NCBI RefSeq assembly: GCF_004214935.1
Contig: NZ_SFCC01000021.1
Coordinates: 1-64,000 of the forward strand
Direction of reading: 5' to 3'
Origin: Amycolatopsis suaedae
GTDB taxonomy: Bacteria; Actinomycetota; Actinomycetes; Mycobacteriales; Pseudonocardiaceae
Length of the DNA: 64,000 nt
The notes under the pieces were generated by a model. That model saw nothing but the letters and a program-made list of their open reading frames with translations, was not told the DNA's origin and ran no database searches. The translations under genes and the position numbers were made by a program. This document shows, piece after piece, positions 16,127 to 24,613 of this stretch. Within the stretch, counting starts at the first letter, position 1, and every line of letters starts with the position of its first letter.

Positions 16127-16142
16127 CCATACTGCATACAGT
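16127..16142. promoter_or_regulatory. Oxalate-locus operator C, upstream of the MFS gene
   Basis: On the minus strand it reads ACTGTATGCAGTATGG, 14 of 16 identical to site A. It lies 38 bp upstream of the MFS start and 54 bp upstream of the divergent truncated dehydrogenase gene, so it could control both. Confidence 0.6.
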
Positions 16143-16195
16143 CTACAGGCATCGTACGTGACGCGGAACACATCAGTTGAAAGCAGGAGATCCCG

Positions 16196-16858
16196 ATGAC
16201 CAGTGTCGTCACCTGGGCGGATGTCTACGGCCGTGGCTGTGACCTCACTCCGGACGCCTTCGTCCCGCAGGCTCAGCCGGAGGGCCCGGCGGCGCTGGAG
16301 GCCGTCCAGTCGGCGCTGAGCGCGCACCGGGTGTGGCGGGAGATGCCACTGGCGCAGCGCGCCACCCGGGTACTGGCGGCGGTCGACGCGCTGGAACGGC
16401 ACCGCAGCCTGCTGGCCGTCCTGCTGGAGGCCGAGACCGGGACGCCCCGGCACGTCGCCGTCGCCGAGGTCGACCGCTGCCTGGCCGGCGTGCGCCGGTT
16501 CCTCGCCGACGTCGGCCCGCGGCTGCGTGGCCGCGACCCGCTGCCCGGACCGGTCGGCAACATCGCGAGCTGGAACTACCCGGCCGGCCTGCTGACCGAG
16601 GCCATGCTCGTCCAGGCGCTGGCGGGCAACGCCGTCATCACCACGACCGACTCGCGCGGGCCCTGCTTCCTGACCACCGCGGTCGCGCTCGCCGTGCGGG
16701 CGGGCCTGCCGGTCACCCTGGTCGGCGCGGGCGCGCTGCCGATGGCGGGTGCGGTCACCTGGCTCGACGGCAGGCACGGCGCGGGCGAGGCGATGCTGCG
16801 CGCCATGACGCTGGAGGCCGCCGCCGCTCGCGCCGCGGGCATCCCGGACCCCCGGTAG
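16196..16858 (+). pseudogene. Truncated aldehyde dehydrogenase (N-terminal half)
   Basis: A 220-residue product resembling only the first part of an aldehyde dehydrogenase. The helical N-terminus is followed by GPVGNIASWNYPAGLLTEAM and ALAGNAVITTTDSRG, which correspond to the cofactor-binding WN(Y/F)P segment. It stops shortly after the region where the FTGS motif would be expected. The catalytic domain with its cysteine and glutamate is absent, and the next 70 bases contain no remnant of it before a terminator hairpin and a convergent gene. An intact ALDH would be about 480 residues. It keeps an intact reading frame, an operator upstream and normal codon use, so it may still be translated. 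A glyoxal or formaldehyde role once existed at best. Confidence 0.6.
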
Positions 16859-16883
16859 AGGTGGCCCGCCTCTGCCGGGTTAG

Positions 16884-16938
16884 CCGGCCGTGACGGCCGC
16901 CCTCCCTCCGACCTCGGTGGGGCGGCCTTCACGGCCGG
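16884..16938. terminator. Bidirectional terminator hairpin
   Basis: Arms of 18 bp (16884-16901 and 16921-16938; CCGGCCGTGACGGCCGCC and its complement with one mismatch) and a 19-nt loop. It lies between the truncated dehydrogenase gene and the convergent methyltransferase, whose stop codon (16929-16931) is inside the right arm. Confidence 0.65.
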
Positions 16939-17672
16939 TGGGCGCGCACCAGCACCCGCGAGGCGTGCGCGACGAACCGGCCCTCGGCGCCGATCCGCTC
17001 GTGCAGCGCCGCCAGGCGGTCGCGGTAGCGCTCCACGGTGAAGTCCGGCACGGTCCAGACCACCTTGCGCAAGAAGTGCACCACCGCGGCCACGTCGAAG
17101 AACTCCAGCCGGATCCACGCCTCCCGGGCCTCGTCCACCACCAGCCCGGCCGCGCCGGCCTCGGCCGCGATGCGTTCCGGGTTGGGCCGTGGATCGTGCC
17201 GCTGCGGGCCCATCAGGAACTCGTACAGCTCCCGGTTGGACCCGATCCCCACGTGCTGGGCCAGATACCGCCCGCCCGGCACGAGCACCCTGGCCACCTC
17301 GGCCCACGGCACCACCGTCGGATGCCGGGTGGTCACCAGGTCGAACGCCTCCGCGCGGAACGGCAGCCCGGTGTGCGCGCCGCCGACCACCGCGACCCCG
17401 CGCGGGCCCAGGTTGCGCCTCGCCACCGGCAGGTTGGGCTGCCACGCCTCCAGCGCGACGGCCCTCGGCGGCATCGCCGCGACCCCGGCCAGCACCTCGC
17501 CGCCGCCGGTGTGCAGATCCAGCGACGACGAGGCGGCCGCCATCTGCCCGGCCAGCAGGCCGGAGTACCGCCACGGCGGCCGCTCCTCGGTGGCGCGGCC
17601 GTCGAACCAGGAGAAGTCCCAGCCCTCCACCGGCACGGCGGACCCCTCGGCCAGCAGCTCGTCGAACGTCAT
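16929..17672 (-). CDS. SAM-dependent methyltransferase
   Basis: A 247-residue class I methyltransferase. The fold reads LDLHTGGGEVLAGV (SAM motif I), VALEAWQPNLPVARRNL (motif II), LPFRAEAFDLVTTRHPTVVPW (motif IV region) and VARVLVPGGRYLAQHVG. The ATG at 17672 gives the full SAM domain. The substrate cannot be predicted; the closing RFVAHASRVLVRAHRP is typical of unassigned actinobacterial members. It diverges from a second, unrelated methyltransferase gene 78 bp away. Confidence 0.8.
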   Translation of the reverse strand: MTFDELLAEGSAVPVEGWDFSWFDGRATEERPPWRYSGLLAGQMAAASSSLDLHTGGGEVLAGVAAMPPRAVALEAWQPNLPVARRNLGPRGVAVVGGAHTGLPFRAEAFDLVTTRHPTVVPWAEVARVLVPGGRYLAQHVGIGSNRELYEFLMGPQRHDPRPNPERIAAEAGAAGLVVDEAREAWIRLEFFDVAAVVHFLRKVVWTVPDFTVERYRDRLAALHERIGAEGRFVAHASRVLVRAHRP

Positions 17673-17750
17673 CCGGCCAGTGTCGGAGCCGGTCCGGCCG
17701 CGGGCAACCCGGTTTCGGCAGGCCGGGTGCCGCCTGACAGAGTCCTCGGC

Positions 17751-18860
17751 GTGGACACGCTCGACTGGACCGAGGACGGCCAGGCCCGCTCGGCCCGGTG
17801 GCGGTCCGCCGGCGCGCCACCGCCGCGGCGGGTCGAGCTCGCCGACGACCGCACCACCGCCGACGCCGCCCTGCGGCTGGCGAAGCAGGGGACCGGGCTG
17901 CTGTGGCGCGGCGACTTCCACAACGCCAGGCAACTGCTGTCGGCGATGGCCCGCCGCCTCGACCGCCGTCGTGAACCACCCGCGGCCGACCCGGCCGAGG
18001 CGTTCCGGCGGCACCGCGAACGGCAGGCCCGCCGGGCCACCCTGCTCGGCCTGGTCCTGGTGGAACTCGACACGGACTACCGCAGCCACCTGCGGCGCGC
18101 ACCCGACGTGGCGCAGGCCTGCACCGAGGCGTTCGGCGAGTCCGGCGGCCCTTCGGTGCTGCCGCTGCGGCTGCTGCAGGGCGCGGTCGGCGCGGCGCAG
18201 TGGCGCCGCAGGGGCGTCGAGGTCCCCGCGCTGGCCGGGCGCATCCACCCGCACTTCGGCGTGTTCTCCCCGGTGCGGGGCGAGTACGTCGACCTGGTGG
18301 CGCGGGCACCGCTGCCGGGCGACGGCCCGGCGTTCGACATCGGCACCGGCACCGGTGTGCTGGCCGCCGTGCTCGCCGCCCGCGGCGTGCGGCCGGTCGT
18401 CGGCACCGACGCCGACCCCAGGGCGCTGGCCTGCGCGCGGGAGAACCTGGACCGGCTCGGCGCGAGCGGGGCCGAGGTGGTGGCCGCCGACCTGTTCCCG
18501 CCGGGACGGGCGCGGCTGGTGGTGTGCAATCCGCCGTGGCTGCCCGGCGAGCCGACCTCGGCACTGGAAGCGGCCGTCTACGACCCGGACAGCCGCATGC
18601 TGCGCGGGTTCCTCGCCGGGCTGGCCGGGCACCTGGAGCCGGACGGCGAGGGCTGGCTGATCATGTCCGACCTGGCCGAACGGGTCGGCCTGCGGGGCCG
18701 CGACGAGCTGACCGGGTGGATCACCGGCGCCGGGCTGCGGGTCGAGGGCCGGCTGGACACCCGGCCCCGCCACCGCAAGGCGGCCGACGAGACCGATCCG
18801 CTGCACGCCGCGCGGTCGGCCGAGGTGACCTCGCTGTGGCGGCTCAGGCTCCCCGGCTGA
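17751..18860 (+). CDS. Class I methyltransferase with NPPW motif
   Basis: A 369-residue protein with a ~190-residue N-terminal part of unknown role, then a methyltransferase domain. FDIGTGTGVLAAVLAARG is the SAM motif, VGTDADPRALACARENL follows, and LVVCNPPWLPG carries the NPP(W/Y) motif of enzymes that methylate amide or amino nitrogen (PrmC/HemK-like and rRNA guanine methyltransferases). Start at the GTG 17751. The substrate is probably a protein or RNA nitrogen. The 3' end overlaps the convergent sulfurtransferase gene by 17 bp. Confidence 0.78.
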   Translation: MDTLDWTEDGQARSARWRSAGAPPPRRVELADDRTTADAALRLAKQGTGLLWRGDFHNARQLLSAMARRLDRRREPPAADPAEAFRRHRERQARRATLLGLVLVELDTDYRSHLRRAPDVAQACTEAFGESGGPSVLPLRLLQGAVGAAQWRRRGVEVPALAGRIHPHFGVFSPVRGEYVDLVARAPLPGDGPAFDIGTGTGVLAAVLAARGVRPVVGTDADPRALACARENLDRLGASGAEVVAADLFPPGRARLVVCNPPWLPGEPTSALEAAVYDPDSRMLRGFLAGLAGHLEPDGEGWLIMSDLAERVGLRGRDELTGWITGAGLRVEGRLDTRPRHRKAADETDPLHAARSAEVTSLWRLRLPG

Positions 18861-19662
18861 CCGGCCGCCCGGGGTCGCGGATCCACTCGCTCCACGAACC
18901 CGCGTACAGCGCCGCGTCAAACCCGGCCAGCCGCAACGCCAGCACCTCGTGTGCCGCGGTGATCCCGGAACCGCAGTAGACGCCGACCTCGGTGTCGTCG
19001 GTGACGCCGAGCCCGGCGAACCGCTCCCGCAGCGCCGCCGCGTCGAGGAAGCGGCCGGAGCCGTCCACGTTGGCCTGGGTGGGAGCCGACACCGCGCCGG
19101 GGATGTGCCCGGCCACCGGGTCGACCGGCTCGGACTCGCCGCGGTAGCGCTCGGCGGCCCTGGCGTCCAGCAGCACGCCCCGCTCGGCCACGCCGGGCAC
19201 GGCGCCGGCGGTCAGCAGCGGCAGCGCGCCGGGGGAGAGCACCACGTCGCCGGGCTCGGGCGCGGGCTCGTCGCCGGTGGCGACCGGCAGGCCCGCCGCG
19301 GTCCACGCGTCGAAGCCGCCGTCGAGCACCCGCACGTCCTCGACGCCGTGGTAACGCAGCATCCACCACAGCCGGGCGGCCACCGTGGCGTCGCGCTGGT
19401 CGTACACCACGACCCCGCGGCCGCGGCGGACGCCGTGCCCGCGCAGGGTCTCCTGGAACACCGCGGTGTCCGGCAGCGGATGCCTGCCGCCGTCGCCGGG
19501 CGGGGCGGCCAGCTCGGTGTCGGTGTCGACGAAGCGGGCGCCCGGCACGTGCCCGGCGCGGAACGCCTCGGCGCCGGGCGGGCCGGTGAGGCTCCACCGC
19601 ACGTCGAGCAGGGTGACGCGGGGGCCTGCGCTCAGCTCGTCGACCGTGATCAGCGGGTGCAT
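18844..19662 (-). CDS. Thiosulfate / 3-mercaptopyruvate sulfurtransferase
   Basis: A 272-residue two-domain rhodanese. The inactive N-terminal domain has LLDVRWSLTGPPGAEAFRAGHVPGARFVD in the usual places. The C-terminal domain carries GHIPGAVSAPTQANVDG and the catalytic cysteine loop in VYCGSGITAAHEVLALRLAG. The CGSGITA loop is typical of both thiosulfate and mercaptopyruvate sulfurtransferases, so the donor is uncertain. The ATG at 19662 begins the conserved MHPLITVDEL. It is divergent from the protein kinase gene. Confidence 0.88.
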   Translation of the reverse strand: MHPLITVDELSAGPRVTLLDVRWSLTGPPGAEAFRAGHVPGARFVDTDTELAAPPGDGGRHPLPDTAVFQETLRGHGVRRGRGVVVYDQRDATVAARLWWMLRYHGVEDVRVLDGGFDAWTAAGLPVATGDEPAPEPGDVVLSPGALPLLTAGAVPGVAERGVLLDARAAERYRGESEPVDPVAGHIPGAVSAPTQANVDGSGRFLDAAALRERFAGLGVTDDTEVGVYCGSGITAAHEVLALRLAGFDAALYAGSWSEWIRDPGRPVSRGA

Positions 19663-19756
19663 GCGCGCATGCTGGCACAGCCGGGCTTTCGTTCCGGTGA
19701 CACCGGCCGGTACCGTGATTAATCCCCCGAGCCGGCGAGCGAACGGAGTTGCGGCG

Positions 19757-21004
<1,248 letters not shown>

Positions 21005-21007
<3 letters not shown>

Positions 21008-21171
21008 TGTCCTGCGCCGGAAGTCCGGCGCGTAAGTCGGCGAGTCCAGGTTTCCGCTGGCAAGGCGCCGGTTCGTCCTCGTACTGGACCGTACTCGGGC
21101 GGACCGGCAACGCCGTCAGCGGGAAGCTGGGCCCGGCGAATTGCACGGCGGATTTCCGGCGCAGGACACTA
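21005..21171. mobile_element. 167-bp fold-back MITE-like element
   Basis: Terminal inverted repeats of 23 bp (21005-21027 and 21149-21171) differ at one position and begin TAGTGTCCTGCGCCGGAA. The interior is also roughly self-complementary: a CCAG..TTCCGCTG block near 21046 recurs inverted near 21117, and GTAC..GTAC lies at the centre. The element can therefore fold along its length. The outermost TA on each side could be a target duplication of the IS630/Tc1 type. It sits exactly between two convergent genes and supplies the TAG stop codons of both. It encodes nothing itself and may now act as a terminator. Confidence 0.65.
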
Positions 21172-22197
21172 ATGGGAACTGGAGGGCGCCCAGAGGTTGA
21201 TGCCCTCGTCGACGGCCAGCTCGTCGATCCGCGCCAGTTCCTCGGCGGTGAAGTCCAGGTTGTCCAGCGCGCCCAGGTTGTCCTCCAGCTGGCGCACGCT
21301 GCTCGCGCCGATCAGCACCGAGGTCAGCCGCGGGTCCCGCAGTGCCCAGGCCAGTGCCAGCTGCGCCAGTGACTGGCCCCGGCCCTTCGCCAGCTCGTTC
21401 AGTGCCCGCACCCGGGACAGCGCGTCGTCGGTGAGCATCGACTCCGACATCGCGCCGCCGGTGGCGACCCGTGAGTCGGCGGGGACGCCGTCCAGGTAGC
21501 GGTCGGTCAGCAGGCCCTGGGCCAGCGGGGAGAAGGCGATGCAGCCCGCGCCCTCGGATTCCAGCGTGCCCAGCAGGTCCTGTTCCTCGATCCAGCGGTT
21601 GAACATCGAGTACGACGGCTGGTGGATGAGCAGCGGCGTGCCCAGCTCGCGCAGGATGCGGGCGGCCTCGGCGGTCTTGGCCGAGGAGTAGGAGGAGATG
21701 CCGACGTAGAGTGCCTTGCCGGAGCGCACCGCGCTGTCCAGCGCGCCGAGCGTCTCCTCCAGCGGGGTGTCCGGGTCGAAGCGGTGCGAGTAGAAGATGT
21801 CGACGTAGTCCAGGCCCATCCGGGACAGCGACTGGTCCAGTGAGGCCAGCAGGTACTTGCGGGAACCCCAGTTGCCGTACGGGCCGGGCCACATGTCGTA
21901 GCCCGCCTTGGAGGAGATGACCAGTTCGTCCCGGTACGGCCGGAAGTCCGCGGCCAGCATGCGGCCGAAGTTGGTCTCCGCGGCGCCGCAGGGCGGGCCG
22001 TAGTTGTTGGCCAGGTCGAAGTGGGTCACGCCGAGGTCGAACGCGCGCCGGCAGATCGCCCGCTGCGTCTCGAACGGCCGGTCGTGGCCGAAGTTGTGCC
22101 ACAGGCCGAGCGAGATCGCGGGCAGGTGCAGCCCGCTGCGCCCGCTGCGGCGGTAGGTCATGGAGTCGTACCGGTCGGCAGCCGCGAGGTAGGTCAC
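21169..22197 (-). CDS. YghZ-type aldo-keto reductase
   Basis: A 342-residue NADPH reductase very close to E. coli YghZ (L-glyceraldehyde 3-phosphate reductase; methylglyoxal and similar aldehydes are also reduced). It has LPAISLGLWHNFGH, the catalytic Asp and Tyr in THFDLANNYGPP, the Lys in ISSKAGYDMWPGPYGNWGSR, the His in DIFYSHRFDPDTP, and SVLIGASSVRQLEDN for cofactor binding. The GTG at 22197 recovers the N-terminal VTYLAAADRYDSMTYRRSG, which parallels the E. coli start. A still longer frame would begin inside the palindromic repeat and is not credible. Likely a detoxifying aldehyde reductase. Confidence 0.9.
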   Translation of the reverse strand: MTYLAAADRYDSMTYRRSGRSGLHLPAISLGLWHNFGHDRPFETQRAICRRAFDLGVTHFDLANNYGPPCGAAETNFGRMLAADFRPYRDELVISSKAGYDMWPGPYGNWGSRKYLLASLDQSLSRMGLDYVDIFYSHRFDPDTPLEETLGALDSAVRSGKALYVGISSYSSAKTAEAARILRELGTPLLIHQPSYSMFNRWIEEQDLLGTLESEGAGCIAFSPLAQGLLTDRYLDGVPADSRVATGGAMSESMLTDDALSRVRALNELAKGRGQSLAQLALAWALRDPRLTSVLIGASSVRQLEDNLGALDNLDFTAEELARIDELAVDEGINLWAPSSSH

Positions 22198-22240
22198 GGC
22201 GCCGAGCCTACGAGAGCGCCACCGGTCCGGGCCACCAGAG

Positions 22241-22293
22241 CACGTGAAGGCCACCTTCACCACGTGAGGCGTAATGAAGGTGGCCTTCACGTG
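22241..22293. repeat. Dispersed 53-bp palindrome, copy 2
   Basis: Arms 22241-22265 and 22269-22293 with the loop GAG. The outer end CACGTGAAGGCCACCTTCAC is present. It lies 43 bp upstream of the aldo-keto reductase start and downstream of the 21-bp-unit array. Confidence 0.75.
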
Positions 22294-22359
22294 CCTTTAC
22301 CCGGGCTGGTGTCTCGCCATCTGAAACCGGTGTGCCGGACGGTGAGACCGGCGAGCGGG

Positions 22360-22540
22360 AACGTGCAACTCGCGGGTCCGGAACGGACAACTCGCGCGTG
22401 AGAACGTACGACTCACGCGTGAGAACGTACGACTCGCGCGAACGGTCCGCTCGCGCGGGCGACCGGCGTCCACATCGTGAGTTCTGCGCTCACGCACGCG
22501 AGTTCTGCGCTCACGCACGCGAGTTCTGCGTTCGGGACCA
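22360..22540. repeat. Inverted array of 21-bp units, locus 1
   Basis: The left half has four units beginning with AAC at 22360, 22382, 22403 and 22424 (spacing 22, 21, 21; type AACGTACGACTCACGCGTGA). The right half has units beginning with GAG at 22479, 22500 and 22521 (spacing 21, 21; type GAGTTCTGCGCTCACGCACG). The right unit is close to the reverse complement of the left: CGCGAGTTCTGCGTTC against CGCGAGTCGTACGTTC, 13 of 16. The halves flank a ~38-bp centre. The block is non-coding and lies between the aldo-keto reductase and the response regulator genes. A second copy is at 46244-46420. Confidence 0.8.
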
Positions 22541-22566
22541 GCCACGTCGCCCTGCCCGTTACCCGA

Positions 22567-22585
22567 CCTTGCCTTCACGGCAAGG
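22567..22585 (-). terminator. Hairpin after the response-regulator gene
   Basis: CCTTGCC at 22567-22573 pairs perfectly with GGCAAGG at 22579-22585 around TTCAC. It lies 10 nt beyond the stop codon of the minus-strand response regulator. Confidence 0.55.
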
Positions 22586-22594
22586 CGACAGCCC

Positions 22595-23269
22595 CTAGCG
22601 CGCCGTCATCAGGCCGGCCTCGTGGGCCAGCAGGCCGGCCTGCGTGCGGTTGGTGCAGCCCAGCTTGACCAGCATGCGGGAGACGTAGCTCTTCACCGTC
22701 GCCTCCGACAGGTGCAGCCGGCCCGCGATGTCCGCGTTGGACAGTCCCTCGCCCAGGCAGCGCAGCACCTGCACCTCGCGCTCGGTCAGGCCGGTGGTGC
22801 GCCGCCTGGCGTCGGCCGAGCGCTGCCGCTCCCCGTCCGACGCCGCCACCAGCCGCCGCGCCGCCTCCGGCGAAAGCACGGTGTGCCCGTCGGCGGCCAC
22901 CCGGATCAGGCCGATCAGGTCCTCCGGCGGCGTCGACTTCACCAGGAAACCGGCCGCGCCCGCCCGCAGCGCGCGGATGACGTAGGTGTCGGCGTCGAAC
23001 GTCGTCAGCGCCACCACCGCGGGCGGGCTCGGCATCGACGTGATCCGCTCGGTCGCGGTCAGCCCGTCGACGCCGGGCATCCGCAGGTCCATCAGCACCA
23101 CGTCGGGCCGGTGCCGGATCACCGCCTCGACCGCCTCGGCGCCGTCCTGTGCCTGCCCGGCCACCTCGACGTCGGGCGCCGAGCCGAGGATCGTGGTCAG
23201 GTGGGCGCAGACCATCGGCTCGTCGTCCACGACGACCACCTTGATCACACGGCTGTTCTCGTCGGTCAC
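22595..23269 (-). CDS. NarL/LuxR-type response regulator
   Basis: A 224-residue DNA-binding response regulator. Residues ~8-125 are the receiver domain with the acidic pocket VVVVDDEP and the phosphorylation site Asp61 in VVLMDLRMPGVDGL; ALTTFDADTYV and FLVKSTPPEDL follow. Residues ~155-220 are the LuxR helix-turn-helix (GLTEREVQVLRCLGEGLSNA, LHLSEATVKSYVSRMLVKLG). The GTG start overlaps the kinase stop by 4 bp (GTGA), so the pair is translated together. It probably controls the divergent ABC exporter operon, as is usual for such pairs. Confidence 0.92.
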   Translation of the reverse strand: MTDENSRVIKVVVVDDEPMVCAHLTTILGSAPDVEVAGQAQDGAEAVEAVIRHRPDVVLMDLRMPGVDGLTATERITSMPSPPAVVALTTFDADTYVIRALRAGAAGFLVKSTPPEDLIGLIRVAADGHTVLSPEAARRLVAASDGERQRSADARRRTTGLTEREVQVLRCLGEGLSNADIAGRLHLSEATVKSYVSRMLVKLGCTNRTQAGLLAHEAGLMTAR

Positions 23270-24477
23270 CGGCTCGCCTCGGCAGTGGGTACGTAGGCGG
23301 GCAGTATCGCACTGACCTCGAACCCGCCGCCGGTCGCGGGACCCGCCGTGAGCGAGCCGCCCAGCAGCTCCACCCGCTGCCGCAGCCCGGCCAGGCCCAC
23401 CCCGGACCCGCGGGTGGCCAGCACCGGATCGGGCGGGCCGGCCGGGGCGGTGTTGGTCACCGTGACGCGCACACCGTCGGGCCGGTACCGCAGCCGCGCG
23501 GTCACCGCCGACCCCGGCGCGTGCTTGCGGACGTTGGTCAGCGCCTCCTGCACCACCCGGTGGACCGTCCGCGCCACCGCGGGGGAGACGTCGGCCGCGC
23601 TGCCGTCGGCGGCGTAGTCCACCGGGATACCGACCGCGCCGGACTCGGCTGCCAGCAGTGCCGGGTCCGGCGGCGGTCCCTCCGGCGTGACCCGCGTCGG
23701 TTCCCCCTCTTCGTCCACTTCGGACGGACTGGAACGCAGCACTCCCACCAGGTCGCGCAGTTCGTCCAGCGCCTGCGTGCCCGCCGTGCGGATGTCCTCG
23801 GCCGCCGCGCGGGCGGCCGGGTCCGGGCTGCTCACCCCCAGTGCCCCGGCGTGCAGCACGATCAGGCTCAGCCGGTGGGTGACGACGTCGTGCATCTCCG
23901 AGGCGAGCCGCCGCCGCTCGGCGAACCGCGCCTGCTCGGCCAGCAGGTGCTTCTCCCGCTCGGCCCGCTCGGCACGGTCACGCAGCGAGTCGAGCAGCCT
24001 GCCGCGGGCCTCGGCGTAGAGCGAGATCAGCGCCGAGCCGGCGGTGATCAGCAGTCCGAACGGGGTGATCGCCCAGTCCGGCGACCACGGCCGCGCCGCG
24101 ACGACGGCCATCGCGCCGACGAACCACAGCCCCTCCCTGCGGCCCAGCAGCCGCACGGCGGCGCCGCAGATCACCGGCGTGCAGGTGGGCACGGTGGCCA
24201 GCGACAGCGGCTCGGTCGGGACGAACAACCCGGGCGCGAACAGGTCGGAGGCCAGCATCACGGTGCCCGCGGCCAGCGCCAGCCCGCACACCGCGCGGGG
24301 AAAGCGGATCAGCAGCAGCAGCGACAGGTCGACGGCCAGCTGCAGCAGGTAGCCCGCGTGCGGCCCGGCCCAGCCGGTGGTGCGCGGCCCGACGAGCCAG
24401 TACAGCGTGTCCAGGGCGGTGAAACCCACCATGGCCAGGATCACCGCGATGGAGTCGCCTCGCTTCGTCCGGTACAC
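23266..24477 (-). CDS. Sensor histidine kinase (HisKA_3)
   Basis: A 403-residue membrane kinase. The first ~155 residues hold five or six hydrophobic helices without a sizeable external domain. A short coiled-coil (RDRAERAEREKHLLAEQARFAERRR) leads to the phosphoacceptor His196 in LASEMHDVVTHRLSLIVLHA. The ATPase domain follows with VVQEALTNVRKHAPGS and GSGVGLAGLRQRVELLGGSL. It is the partner of the response regulator encoded next. The signal is probably sensed in or at the membrane, as in antibiotic- or lipid-stress systems coupled to ABC exporters. The GTG start lies 136 bp from the divergent exporter gene. Confidence 0.92.
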   Translation of the reverse strand: MYRTKRGDSIAVILAMVGFTALDTLYWLVGPRTTGWAGPHAGYLLQLAVDLSLLLLIRFPRAVCGLALAAGTVMLASDLFAPGLFVPTEPLSLATVPTCTPVICGAAVRLLGRREGLWFVGAMAVVAARPWSPDWAITPFGLLITAGSALISLYAEARGRLLDSLRDRAERAEREKHLLAEQARFAERRRLASEMHDVVTHRLSLIVLHAGALGVSSPDPAARAAAEDIRTAGTQALDELRDLVGVLRSSPSEVDEEGEPTRVTPEGPPPDPALLAAESGAVGIPVDYAADGSAADVSPAVARTVHRVVQEALTNVRKHAPGSAVTARLRYRPDGVRVTVTNTAPAGPPDPVLATRGSGVGLAGLRQRVELLGGSLTAGPATGGGFEVSAILPAYVPTAEASR

Positions 24478-24540
24478 GGGCTCACGGTAGCCCGCGGCGG
24501 GCTCCCGGCCACTGTGGACACCACCTCCGGCGCGGGAGAG

Positions 24541-24554
24541 TCAACGAAAGTTGA
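24541..24554. promoter_or_regulatory. Palindrome in the kinase/ABC exporter divergent promoter region
   Basis: TCAACGAAAGTTGA, 5-bp arms around GAAA, in the 136-bp gap between the histidine kinase and the ABC ATPase gene. It stands out as an AT-richer island in GC-rich DNA and is a candidate binding site for the response regulator. Confidence 0.35.
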
Positions 24555-24613
24555 TCCGGGACACCACCAACAGTGCTGGTGCCGCAACCACCCGGGCCGG
24601 TGTCCTTGACCGC

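Noticed and set aside
16090..16212. N-terminal extension of the MFS transporter
   Set aside because: It would code through operator C, lacks membrane features and has no ribosome site; GGGAGG precedes the ATG at 16089.
22198..22290. Longer aldo-keto reductase starting inside the palindrome
   Set aside because: The extra residues come from the repeat. The GTG at 22197 already matches the start of E. coli YghZ.
22360..22540. CRISPR array
   Set aside because: Repeats are 21 bp and directly adjacent with no unique spacers, the two halves are inverted, and no cas genes are present.
22208..22668. Short open frames across the 21-bp array region encoding heptapeptide repeats
   Set aside because: Twenty-one is a multiple of three, so repeat arrays stay open in several frames on both strands. 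There are no ribosome sites, and the same peptides appear in both loci only because the DNA repeats.
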